Source: Flavobacterium rakeshii
GTDB lineage: Bacteria; Bacteroidota; Bacteroidia; Flavobacteriales; Flavobacteriaceae
Length of the DNA stretch: 64,000 nucleotides
Direction: 5' to 3'
Assembly: GCF_009741375.1 (NCBI RefSeq)
Contig: NZ_WOWP01000021.1
Coordinates: 29,005 to 93,004, forward strand
Shown: in pieces, positions 1 through 7,621 of the stretch
How the letters are laid out: every line of letters starts with the position of its first letter
Numbering within the stretch: the first letter of the stretch is position 1
Notes under the pieces: model-generated
The model's database searches: none
Told to the model about the DNA's origin: nothing
Seen by the model: the letters and a program-made list of their open reading frames with translations, nothing else
Translations under genes and position numbers: made by a program

Positions 1-745
<745 letters not shown>

Positions 746-802
746 TTAATAATTTATGATTGGTTAATACTTTGTTCATTTTTTTGTTGTTACTCAACCA
801 TA

Positions 803-832
803 TAAAGTTATGATTTTAAGACAGATAATCAA
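803..832 (-). promoter_or_regulatory. Candidate katG promoter
   Basis: On the minus strand a TTTG (-33 element, TTG at 832-830) is followed by a 19-base spacer and TAACTTTA (810-803), seven of eight matches to the Bacteroidota -7 box TAnnTTTG. The predicted transcript would carry a leader of about 50 bases before the katG ATG. Confidence 0.6.
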
Positions 833-1061
833 AGGAGTTTAAAATCAATTAATTCTATATCATAATAATTAAAACCTATTTTACACACTCTTAAAAATAG
901 AATTACATGATAGTCTTATTTTTAGGAGTACCACTTTGAAAGAAAACCATCTTTATAAATTGATTAATTAGGCTACAGTTAAAGTATTTTAAAAGTGATA
1001 TAGGTCACCCTTTTTAGCGTGTTTTAATAGCGAACTTTGTTTTGTAACCAAATTTTAAGAC
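811..1061. other. Intergenic region between katG and the NTF2-like gene
   Basis: With the katG leader and promoter, this AT-rich stretch makes up a gap of about 320 bases between two divergent genes. No open frame or RNA gene is supported. A GAACTTTG (1034-1041), one base off the TAnnTTTG box, sits about 20 bases before the downstream ATG and may be the promoter of the NTF2-like gene. Confidence 0.4.
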
Positions 1062-1442
1062 ATGGATACTACAAAACAGGATAGTTTGGCTATTGCCGAA
1101 ATATTGGAACAACTATATTTTAAAGGATTGTATGAAGGAGATATTAACCTGCTCAGGGAACTTTTTAATCCCGGCACTCTACTGTTTGGCGATGTAAACG
1201 GGCAACCCTATGCCAAAACACTGGAAGAATATTTAGAGGGAGTTGCTAACAGGGTAAGCCCAAAGGATTATGGCACAGTGTTTAAAGGAAAAATCATAGC
1301 TATTGATGTGATTAACACTATAGCAATGGCTAAAGTAAACCTAAAAATGTATACCTTTAATTACTACGATTTACTTACTTTTCATAAGCTTAACGGTAAA
1401 TGGGTAATAGTAAACAAAGCCCTCACAAATGTAAACGAATAA
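1062..1442 (+). CDS. NTF2-like (putative lumazine-binding / SnoaL type) protein
   Basis: Small protein of 126 residues with the alpha-plus-beta cone fold pattern of the NTF2-like superfamily: an N-terminal helix (AIAEILEQLYFKGLYEGDINLLRELF), a loop with the GTLLFGD strand, and three C-terminal strands ending WVIVNKALTNV. Members of the lumazine-binding-like branch have exactly this length and layout; most have no known reaction. It has no signal peptide and is followed 21 bases later by a nitronate monooxygenase, so the two are probably co-transcribed. Function is unknown. Confidence 0.75.
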   Translation: MDTTKQDSLAIAEILEQLYFKGLYEGDINLLRELFNPGTLLFGDVNGQPYAKTLEEYLEGVANRVSPKDYGTVFKGKIIAIDVINTIAMAKVNLKMYTFNYYDLLTFHKLNGKWVIVNKALTNVNE

Positions 1443-1463
1443 CAATTTTTAAACCCTTAAACC

Positions 1464-2537
1464 ATGTGGTACAATAATAAAGTAACCGAGATGCTGGGTA
1501 TTAAATACCCAATAATGCAGGGACCCTTTGGCGGCGGACTCTCTACACCAAAACTGGCAGCTACTGTTTCAAACATGGGAGGTCTTGGCGGGTATGGTGC
1601 CTACACCATGAGCCCACAGGATATTTATGACATTGACAAACAAATTAAAGCACTTACTAATAACCCTTATAATATCAATCTTTGGGTTTCAGACACCGAT
1701 GCCATAAACGGCACCGTTAGCAATGAGGTATACGAATATACCAAACAACGCTTTAAACCTTATTTTGATAAGGCAGGAGTCGAAATGCCCGATAAACCTG
1801 CTCCGTTTAAGTCAAGGTTTGAGAATCAGTTACAGGCTATCCTTGATATAAAACCTAAAGTATTCAGTTTTATGTTTGGACTGTTGCCGGAAGATGTAAT
1901 GGAACAATGCCGTAAACGCGGTATAAAACTGGTAGGTGCTGCCACAACACTCGATGAAGCCATTGCATTAAACAATACGGGAGTCGATATGATAATAGCC
2001 TCGGGGTTTGAGGCCGGAGGACACCGTCCATCGTTCCTTGCCCCTGCAGAACAGTCTACAACAGGTACTTTTGTATTAATACAACTTATAAAGGAAAAAG
2101 TAAGTGTTCCTGTTATTGCTGCCGGAGGTATTGCCACAGGTAGCGGGATAGCCGCAGCATTTACCTTGGGTGCCGATGCAGTACAAATTGGCACTGCCTT
2201 TTTAGCCTGCGAAGAATCGGGTGCATTGCCTGCACACAAAGAAGCCTTATTTAGTGATGCTGCAAAATACACAATGCTTAGCCGCGCCTACACGGGTCGC
2301 CTGGGCAGAGGCATCAGTACACAGCTAGGACTTGACTTAATAGGTAAGGAAAATGATTTACTCCCTTTCCCGTTACAAACTACTTTTATGTCGGTTTTAA
2401 GAAAGGCGGCACTGGAAAAACAAAAACACGATATGGTGCTTTTTTGGGGAGGACAAATAGCCCCAATACTTAAACACCGAAAAGCGGATGAACTCATGAA
2501 ATCCCTTATTGCCGACACAACAGACATACTTCACTGA
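1464..2537 (+). CDS. Nitronate monooxygenase family flavoprotein
   Basis: FMN-dependent TIM-barrel enzyme of the NMO/2-nitropropane dioxygenase family, which oxidises toxic alkyl nitronates to carbonyl compounds and nitrite. Visible motifs are the N-terminal YPIMQGPFGGG, the catalytic-histidine region ASGFEAGGHRPSF, and the FMN phosphate-binding segments VIAAGGIATGSG and GADAVQIGTAFLACEESG. Length (357) is normal. It is the second gene of a two-gene unit after the NTF2-like protein and is closed by a strong terminator. Bacteroidota members are often annotated as enoyl-ACP reductase II-like, so the in vivo substrate is uncertain. Confidence 0.88.
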   Translation: MWYNNKVTEMLGIKYPIMQGPFGGGLSTPKLAATVSNMGGLGGYGAYTMSPQDIYDIDKQIKALTNNPYNINLWVSDTDAINGTVSNEVYEYTKQRFKPYFDKAGVEMPDKPAPFKSRFENQLQAILDIKPKVFSFMFGLLPEDVMEQCRKRGIKLVGAATTLDEAIALNNTGVDMIIASGFEAGGHRPSFLAPAEQSTTGTFVLIQLIKEKVSVPVIAAGGIATGSGIAAAFTLGADAVQIGTAFLACEESGALPAHKEALFSDAAKYTMLSRAYTGRLGRGISTQLGLDLIGKENDLLPFPLQTTFMSVLRKAALEKQKHDMVLFWGGQIAPILKHRKADELMKSLIADTTDILH

Positions 2538-2589
2538 TTACCATACAAATAAAAACATACCCGAAATAAGGTCTGTTTTTTTACTGATA

Positions 2590-2622
2590 AAGTCCGTCGC
2601 TAATTAGTGACGGACTTTTTTT
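2590..2622 (+). terminator. Rho-independent terminator after nitronate monooxygenase
   Basis: A stem of AAGTCCGTC paired with GACGGACTT around a loop of about ten bases is followed directly by seven T. It lies 50 bases after the stop codon. Confidence 0.85.
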
Positions 2623-2717
2623 ATCCTTGTCAAACTAAGCCTTTAACCACAACAGGTGTTTTTACGCAGTGTAAAAAAACAGGTAATTATACTCGCGGAA
2701 ACCTTTACGGATAGCCA

Positions 2718-2725
2718 TAACTTTG
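2718..2725 (+). promoter_or_regulatory. -7 promoter box TAACTTTG of the PI-PLC-like gene
   Basis: Perfect match to TAnnTTTG. Transcription would begin near 2731, which rules out the upstream ATG at 2723 and selects the ATG at 2756 as the start. No clear -33 TTG was seen. Confidence 0.6.
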
Positions 2726-2755
2726 CTACACAAACCAACCAACCAATATTTAACG

Positions 2756-3958
2756 ATGGAAAGCTTAAAGTACAATCAGGTTATCTTTAAGGCTTCCGGC
2801 AATTGCAGTAAAAACAGAGAAACACTGGAGGAACAACTGGCTTTTAACCCAAATGTACCCGACAATTGCGGTTGTCTTAGTCTTGAGTTTCGGGCATGGA
2901 GGCATAGCACCCCTTTTAACCCTTACAAAAGCATAGAATCAAGCTTTTTTGCCCTGTCGCGATTTACTACAACCGAAACATCGTTAAGCATCCACTTAAA
3001 AAAGTTACAGGAATGGCACAATGCGACACCAAACCACTACCCGGTACTTATTAATCTTGAAATTAACAACCTTAATGGTATTGATGCTAACTTTCATGAT
3101 GAAATAGACACCTACCTTAAATGTTATTTTGGAAAGGAGCTTATTTTTAAACCGGGACAACTTATAAAAAACAGTAGCCTTAGCCTTGCCGAAAACGTAA
3201 AAAATAACGGATGGCCTACTTTAGCCCAAATGCGCGGAAAGTTTATTTTTTGCCTTACAGGAAACTCCGACCGTAAAAATAAATATGCCAATAACGATAT
3301 TGAAAACCGATACTGTTTTAGCGAAGGAGTAATATCTACACTAAAAGATATTCCTGAAAAAGGGAATATTGTTTTTTTCAGTACTATATATGCACCTTAT
3401 CAGCCTTATAAGGAACTATTCAGAAAAAAACTGGGCTACTATCATGATGCTAATTATATAACCCGCCTATATAATGTAAACAGTAGCGATGCCTGGGAGT
3501 ATGCCATTGCTCACAACTTTAGCGTTATAACTACCGATAAATTAAATGCATCGGGCGATGCCGAGATCTCCCCCCTTGTACCTATAAGGCGAAAAGCCAT
3601 AACCGTAAAAGGGTATTTAAAAAATAAAGCCAATAACGAATATAGGACTAACAAAGCCAGTAAAATGTGCCGTAGTTTTAAAAATGATGTTTGCACTTTT
3701 ATTTTTGAAAAGCACGGAAAAGGCTTTGCCCTTAAAAACGAGGAAACTCAGGAATACCTTAACAGTAACATGAATTATATTCCGCTTGCCGGATTTACCG
3801 AAGATGAACTGTGGGTAGCTATAAGAGCCGAAGGCGAAGAAAACGGCTATTATTTTAAAAACATAAAGAATAGTAAGTACCTTACCAAAAAGGCTTCAAG
3901 GCTATCGGACTCACAGGGAGCTACCGAAATTTTCCTAACCGGTATTCCACTGGAATAA
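2756..3958 (+). CDS. PI-PLC-like (Ca2+-dependent phospholipase C family) protein with C-terminal trefoil-like domain, probably catalytically altered
   Basis: The 400-residue protein has two parts. Residues 1 to about 275 follow the layout of the Ca2+-dependent phosphoinositide phospholipase C (PLC-like TIM barrel) family: YNQVIFKASGN at the start, HYPVLINLEINN, WPTLAQMRGKFIFCLTG and a late NFSVITTDKLNAS strand. Residues about 280-400 contain two repeats (YLKNKANNEYRTNKAS and YYFKNIKNSKYLTKKAS) that look like a fascin/ricin-type beta-trefoil. The family's catalytic THN near the N terminus reads SGN here (Gly15 in place of His), so lipase activity is doubtful. There is no signal peptide. The start at 2756 is chosen because the promoter box overlaps the ATG at 2723. 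It may bind rather than cleave a ligand. Confidence 0.6.
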   Translation: MESLKYNQVIFKASGNCSKNRETLEEQLAFNPNVPDNCGCLSLEFRAWRHSTPFNPYKSIESSFFALSRFTTTETSLSIHLKKLQEWHNATPNHYPVLINLEINNLNGIDANFHDEIDTYLKCYFGKELIFKPGQLIKNSSLSLAENVKNNGWPTLAQMRGKFIFCLTGNSDRKNKYANNDIENRYCFSEGVISTLKDIPEKGNIVFFSTIYAPYQPYKELFRKKLGYYHDANYITRLYNVNSSDAWEYAIAHNFSVITTDKLNASGDAEISPLVPIRRKAITVKGYLKNKANNEYRTNKASKMCRSFKNDVCTFIFEKHGKGFALKNEETQEYLNSNMNYIPLAGFTEDELWVAIRAEGEENGYYFKNIKNSKYLTKKASRLSDSQGATEIFLTGIPLE

Positions 3959-4044
3959 TACAAATACAAAAGCTATTTCATCGTCTTTATTTACCCTTAA
4001 ACGAAAACATAGTGGTTTATTTTTCAATCCATTATACACTATAT

Positions 4045-4052
4045 TATATTTG
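4045..4052 (+). promoter_or_regulatory. -7 promoter box TATATTTG of the lipoprotein gene
   Basis: Perfect TAnnTTTG. It places the transcription start near 4058, just before the ATG at 4076, and shows that the GTG at 4012 is not the start. Confidence 0.6.
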
Positions 4053-4075
4053 CACTAACCTTACAAAACCCAGCA

Positions 4076-4743
4076 ATGACATCCAACTTACAAATATATT
4101 TTGTTCAAATTACAGGGATTATATCCCTGTTTTTTTGCACTCATGTAAACCCGCTATAAGCAATAACGAAAGCGACAGTATTGAGCCTGAAAAAAATACT
4201 ACAGAATTGCCTGCTGATACTATGGGAATAGTGAAACCTACCCTTGGTGATCAAAATAATAAAAATTATTCTACACTAACTACAAGTAAAGAATCGGCAG
4301 AGAAAATTAAAACATTCCTACATCAAAAATATCTTGAAGACTTTGACATATTAAAGCCTGCCGACAGAAAATTCAGTTTCTTTCAAACCGATTTTAATAA
4401 CGACGGAAAAGACGATTACTTTGTACACCTGTACGGAAGTTATTTTTGTAATGCAGAAGGATGCACTTATTTGCTTTTAGATAATAACCTAAATGAGATA
4501 GCTGTTTTAAACAACCTTTACTCCCCTATTTACAGAAGTGATAAAACTACAAACGGCTGGAATGATATAATTCTTTTCTCTCCCGATATTTTAAAGGATA
4601 AGCAACAATACATAAAGATAGCCTTTAAAAACGGTAAATATACTTATAGTCCTGCAAATGCAGAAAAGCTGGATTCCATTCCGTCTCAAAACTGTATAGT
4701 AATGTGGGACAACAAAGTAAGTGTTAAAGAATTTTCATTTTAA
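4076..4743 (+). CDS. Lipoprotein with apparent frameshift in the signal peptide (T7 tract at about 4131-4137)
   Basis: Read from the ATG at 4076 the frame gives a good signal peptide start (MTSNLQIYFVQITGIISLFF) and then stops at a TAA after 28 codons. The downstream body is open one frame away and continues LHSCKPAISNNES to the stop at 4743. The switch falls on a run of seven T. One more T would join the halves into a 222-residue lipoprotein with the lipobox LHSC (Cys24). The body carries DFNNDGKDDYF, a calcium-binding-like DxNxDGxxD loop seen in FG-GAP/VCBS-type repeats. Either the run is a sequencing error, a real inactivation, or a phase-variable tract. The function is unknown. The long frame starting at GTG 4012 lies mostly upstream of the promoter and is not credible. 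Confidence 0.6.
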
Positions 4744-4771
4744 ATTCTGTTAATCTAATCCATATTACATG

Positions 4772-4848
4772 AAAAAAGCCCCGTTGGTTATCGGGGCCTT
4801 TTTATCTCTAAAACTTGCGTTAATAGATTGATCGATTGGTTTGTTGTG
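4772..4848 (-). ncRNA. Small RNA candidate A (about 75 nt)
   Basis: On the minus strand a promoter (TTG at 4882-4880, 20-base spacer, CATCTTTG at 4859-4852) is followed by about 50 unpaired-looking bases starting ACCACAACAAACC and then the GC-rich terminator hairpin with six T. No start codon with a useful frame fits inside, so a small non-coding transcript is the simplest reading. The promoter and 43 bases upstream of it are duplicated in front of candidate B. Inferred from sequence only; no known RNA family was recognised. Confidence 0.5.
4778..4803. terminator. Bidirectional terminator: lipoprotein gene (+) and small RNA A (-)
   Basis: GCCCCG pairs with CGGGGC around an eight-base loop, with five T after it on the plus strand and six T after it on the minus strand. 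It can therefore stop the lipoprotein mRNA from the left and the small RNA from the right. Confidence 0.85.
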
Positions 4849-4879
4849 GTACAAAGATGAGATTACCCCTACAATTTCG

Positions 4880-4923
4880 CAATACAGGAAAATACTGAAT
4901 TTTATTGCGGAAAATACGTAATC
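4880..4923 (-). repeat. Duplicated promoter/upstream element, copy A
   Basis: This 43-base element (plus the shared C that completes TTG) matches copy B at 5045-5088 in about 34 of 43 positions without gaps. On the minus strand both copies begin with TTACGTATTTT and end with TTTTCCTGTATTG, the final TTG being the -33 element exactly 20 bases before each -7 box. Conservation upstream of -33 suggests an activator or special sigma factor site. Confidence 0.6.
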
Positions 4924-4937
4924 TAAATTTAGAGCAC

Positions 4938-4968
4938 AAAAAAACCCGCTTTGTCCCCAAAGCAGGTT
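4938..4968 (-). terminator. Terminator of small RNA B
   Basis: On the minus strand AACCTGCTTTG pairs with CAAAGCGGGTT around a four-base loop and runs into seven T. The one imperfect pair is a G-U on the minus strand but an A-C mismatch on the plus strand, so the minus strand is the one folded as RNA. Confidence 0.75.
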
Positions 4969-5012
4969 ATAATAGAACAAACATTGCATAACCCGTCGTA
5001 GCTCGGTTTACA
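4938..5012 (-). ncRNA. Small RNA candidate B (about 75 nt)
   Basis: On the minus strand TTG (5047-5045), a 20-base spacer and GACTTTTG (5024-5017) predict a start near 5012; the transcript would end in the terminator at 4968-4938. Length and promoter spacing equal those of candidate A, but the bodies are unlike in sequence. The B body holds CCGAGCTACGACGGGTTAT and a possible long-range GGTTAT/ATAACC pairing. It lies just upstream of the MerR-type regulator on the opposite strand. Confidence 0.5.
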
Positions 5013-5044
5013 AGCACAAAAGTCCAATTCTATAAAACGTTTTA

Positions 5045-5088
5045 CAATACAGGAAAACACTAAATCTAAGTAAGTAAAATACGTAACC
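5045..5088 (-). repeat. Duplicated promoter/upstream element, copy B
   Basis: Partner of the element at 4880-4923, 165 bases away in the same orientation. The outer blocks (AATACAGGAAAA and AAAATACGTAA on the plus strand) are identical; the middle 15 bases vary. It ends about 16 bases before the regulator promoter, so a bound factor could affect both directions. Confidence 0.6.
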
Positions 5089-5104
5089 CTTTCATTAATT
5101 ATGA

Positions 5105-5140
5105 TTGGGTTAAAATTATTTTTATTAATTTTGTTTAATC
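5105..5140 (+). promoter_or_regulatory. Promoter and half-operator of the CarH-like regulator
   Basis: TTG (5105-5107), an 18-base spacer and TAATTTTG (5126-5133) match the Bacteroidota consensus and put the transcript start after the ATG at 5101. The 10-mer TTGTTTAATC (5131-5140) overlaps the -7 box and start site and recurs exactly in the crtI promoter, suggesting autoregulation. Confidence 0.65.
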
Positions 5141-5154
5141 ATTTTACAAAAACA

Positions 5155-6054
5155 ATGAACACAATTAAAAACGTATTCAATATTAAGGATCTGGAAAACC
5201 TTTCGGGTATCAAGGCACATACCATCCGTATTTGGGAAAAAAGGTATAATATCCTTGAGCCTATGCGTACCGATACTAACATACGTTTTTACGACATTGA
5301 AAATTTACAGAAACTACTCAATATAACCACATTACACAACTTTGGTTACAAAATATCGGCTATATCAAAAATGCCGCCCGAAAAGCTGCCCGTACTGGTT
5401 AAAGAGATCTTATCAAAAAACAACCTGGCCGATCATGTACTGAACAACTTTAAGCTGTCCATGATGAATTTTGACCAGGCATTGTTTTTAAACACTTACA
5501 ATTCCCTGTTACAGGAAAAATCATTTAGAGAGATATTCCACGAATTCTTTATACCACTGCTTAGCGAAATAGGCTACCTGTGGCAAACCAACACTATAAC
5601 ACCGGCACACGAACATTTTATAAGTTTTTTAATTAAGCAGAAGCTCGCTTCTAACACCGAGAAGATACAAATAACCCCTCCTACAAAAACCGACAGGACT
5701 TACGTTTTATACCTGCCGCAAAACGAAATACACGAACTGGGACTTATGTTCCTTAACTATGAACTGGTATTAAACGGATATAAAACCGTATATTTAGGAG
5801 AGAGTGTACCAATGGAAAACCTAAGAGATGTAAAAACCTATTTTAACAAAATTACGTTTATAACCTATAGTACTATTGCGCCAGACAATAACGAGATAAC
5901 TAATTACGTAAACAACCTTAAACAACAGGTAGTAAACGATACCGATACCAGGCTTTATGTTTTTGGCAGAAACGGAAAATTTCTGGATCAGGACACCTTA
6001 AACCATAACATTAAGGTGTTTAACAGCATAGCCCAATTTACCGACAGGATATAA
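5155..6054 (+). CDS. carH: MerR-family B12-binding regulator, CarH/LitR-like putative photoreceptor of carotenoid genes
   Basis: The 299-residue protein has an N-terminal MerR helix-turn-helix (residues about 8-75: IKDLENLSGIKAHTIRIWEKRY, where HTIRIWEKRY is the DNA-binding turn) and a C-terminal cobalamin-binding half. The helical part keeps Wx9EH (Trp143, Glu153, His154), the hallmark of adenosylcobalamin-dependent CarH photoreceptors, and the Rossmann part keeps ExHxxG (Glu191, His193, Gly196), His193 being the expected lower cobalt ligand. In the known family, B12-bound tetramers repress carotenoid genes in the dark and light breaks them apart. It lies 55 bases before crtI on the same strand. 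The start at 5155 is set by the promoter at 5105-5133. Motif retention is seen; light response is inferred. Confidence 0.8.
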   Translation: MNTIKNVFNIKDLENLSGIKAHTIRIWEKRYNILEPMRTDTNIRFYDIENLQKLLNITTLHNFGYKISAISKMPPEKLPVLVKEILSKNNLADHVLNNFKLSMMNFDQALFLNTYNSLLQEKSFREIFHEFFIPLLSEIGYLWQTNTITPAHEHFISFLIKQKLASNTEKIQITPPTKTDRTYVLYLPQNEIHELGLMFLNYELVLNGYKTVYLGESVPMENLRDVKTYFNKITFITYSTIAPDNNEITNYVNNLKQQVVNDTDTRLYVFGRNGKFLDQDTLNHNIKVFNSIAQFTDRI

Positions 6055-6071
6055 ATTAACAAAAGTTTACT

Positions 6072-6109
6072 TTGTTATTGTTTAATCTTTTTCTATTTTT
6101 ATTAAACAA
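6072..6109 (+). promoter_or_regulatory. crtI promoter with inverted-repeat operator
   Basis: TTG (6072-6074), a 19-base spacer and TATTTTTA (6094-6101, one base off consensus) give a start very close to the crtI ATG. The perfect 9-base arms TTGTTTAAT (6078-6086) and ATTAAACAA (6101-6109) flank the -7 box, an ideal place for a repressor such as the neighbouring MerR-type protein. Confidence 0.6.
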
Positions 6110-7621
6110 ATGAACACTACCATAAACATAATCGGATCAGGATTTTCCTCTTTGGCAGCTGCCTCCTATTTAGCCCGTACAGGCTGTAATGTTACTGTAT
6201 ACGAAAAAAACAGCATTATAGGCGGAAGGGCGCGTCAGTTAAAAAAAGACGGATTTACTTTTGATATGGGACCTACATGGTACTGGATGCCCGATGTTTT
6301 TGAACGTTTTTTTGAAGATTTCGGGAAACGCCCTAAAGATTATTACGAGTTAAAAAAGCTATCACCTGCCTACAGCGTATGCTTTGGCATGAACGATTTT
6401 ATAACCATAGGTGATAACCTTGACGAGATATGCCGTGTGTTTGATAAAACAGAACCCGGCAGCAGCAGCAAACTGCGCAAATTTATAGCCGAAGCAAAAA
6501 GCAATTATGATATTGCTATAAAAGATTTAGTATACCGCCCGGGTTTATCCCCACTTGAATTGGTTACCCCACAAACCATCGCAAAGCTCGGGCAATTTTT
6601 TGGTAATATTTCCAGAGATATCCGTAAGGAATTCAAAAACAAAAAACTGGTACAAATACTGGAATTCCCGGTACTGTTTCTGGGAGCAAAACCAAGCGAT
6701 ACTCCATCGTTTTACAGTTTTATGAACTATGCAGATTTTGGCCTTGGCACCTGGTATCCTAAAGGCGGAATGTTTAGCGTTGTGGAAGCCATGCAGCAAC
6801 TGGCTATTGAACAGGGTGTGAAGTTTGTTACCGATGCTAATGTGGAAAAAATTGAAGTAGATGAAGACGGACGTGCCACACACATTATTGTAAACGGAGA
6901 AAAAATAGCAGGCGACATTACTTTAAGCGGTGCTGATTACCATCATACCGAAACTCTTTTAGATAAAAAATACAGGCAGTACAGTGAGGGTTATTGGGAA
7001 AAGAAAACTTTCGCCCCTTCTTCCCTGCTGTTTTATGTTGGTTTCAGCAAGCCTGTAGAAAATGTAGAACATCATACCCTTTTCTTTGATGTGGAGTTTG
7101 ACGACCATGCAGCCGATATTTATGATGATCCTAAATGGCCTGAACAGCCTTTATTCTATGCCAGTTTCTCGGCAAAAACTGATAGTGATACCGCTCCGCA
7201 GGGAATGGAAGCCGGAACTTTTTTAATTCCGCTTGCCCCCGGGCTTGAGGACACTCCCAAATTAAGAGAAGTCTATTTCGAAAAAATAATCACAAGGCTT
7301 GAAAACCTTACACAACAAAGCCTTAAAGACAGTATACTTTTTAAAGAGTCGTTTTGTGTAAACGATTTTGTAAACGATTACAACTCTTATAAAGGAAACG
7401 CATATGGCCTTGCCAATACCCTGTTGCAAACCGCCTTTTTAAGGCCTGGGCTTAAAAGCAACAAAGTAAAAAACCTGTTTTTTACGGGACAGCTTACCGT
7501 TCCCGGACCGGGCGTTCCCCCTGCATTAATATCGGGGAAACTGGTAGCGGGACTCATAGAAAAACAATTATACAAACAATCCAAACAAACTTTTACCAAA
7601 CGTTATGAAATCAATATTTGA
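6110..7621 (+). CDS. crtI: Phytoene desaturase CrtI
   Basis: FAD-dependent enzyme that desaturates phytoene to lycopene at the membrane. The 503-residue protein begins with the dinucleotide-binding motif IIGSGFSSLAAASYLARTG and VYEKNSIIGGRARQ, then FDMGPTWYWMPDVF typical of CrtI, and ends with the second flavin motif NLFFTGQLTVPGPGVPPAL. Length is normal for the bacterial CrtI family. Its last 17 bases overlap crtB, which indicates translational coupling. The leader is very short and carries an inverted repeat, so control by the upstream CarH-like regulator is likely. Confidence 0.95.
   Translation: MNTTINIIGSGFSSLAAASYLARTGCNVTVYEKNSIIGGRARQLKKDGFTFDMGPTWYWMPDVFERFFEDFGKRPKDYYELKKLSPAYSVCFGMNDFITIGDNLDEICRVFDKTEPGSSSKLRKFIAEAKSNYDIAIKDLVYRPGLSPLELVTPQTIAKLGQFFGNISRDIRKEFKNKKLVQILEFPVLFLGAKPSDTPSFYSFMNYADFGLGTWYPKGGMFSVVEAMQQLAIEQGVKFVTDANVEKIEVDEDGRATHIIVNGEKIAGDITLSGADYHHTETLLDKKYRQYSEGYWEKKTFAPSSLLFYVGFSKPVENVEHHTLFFDVEFDDHAADIYDDPKWPEQPLFYASFSAKTDSDTAPQGMEAGTFLIPLAPGLEDTPKLREVYFEKIITRLENLTQQSLKDSILFKESFCVNDFVNDYNSYKGNAYGLANTLLQTAFLRPGLKSNKVKNLFFTGQLTVPGPGVPPALISGKLVAGLIEKQLYKQSKQTFTKRYEINI

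Noticed and set aside
1826..2527. Minus-strand frames within the nitronate monooxygenase gene
   Set aside because: Shadow frames opposite a well-supported gene, with no family pattern or promoter.
4012..4075. GTG-started extension of the lipoprotein gene
   Set aside because: It lies upstream of a perfect -7 box and lacks a signal peptide; the ATG at 4076 with a frameshift explains the data better.
4765..4989. 74-residue minus-strand open frame
   Set aside because: It runs through a terminator and both small-RNA candidates, contains the promoter of one of them, and has no protein-like features.
4991..5015. Possible tRNA-like segment in small RNA B
   Set aside because: GAGCTACGACGGG recalled a tRNA piece, but no acceptor stem, anticodon arm or T-loop could be folded.
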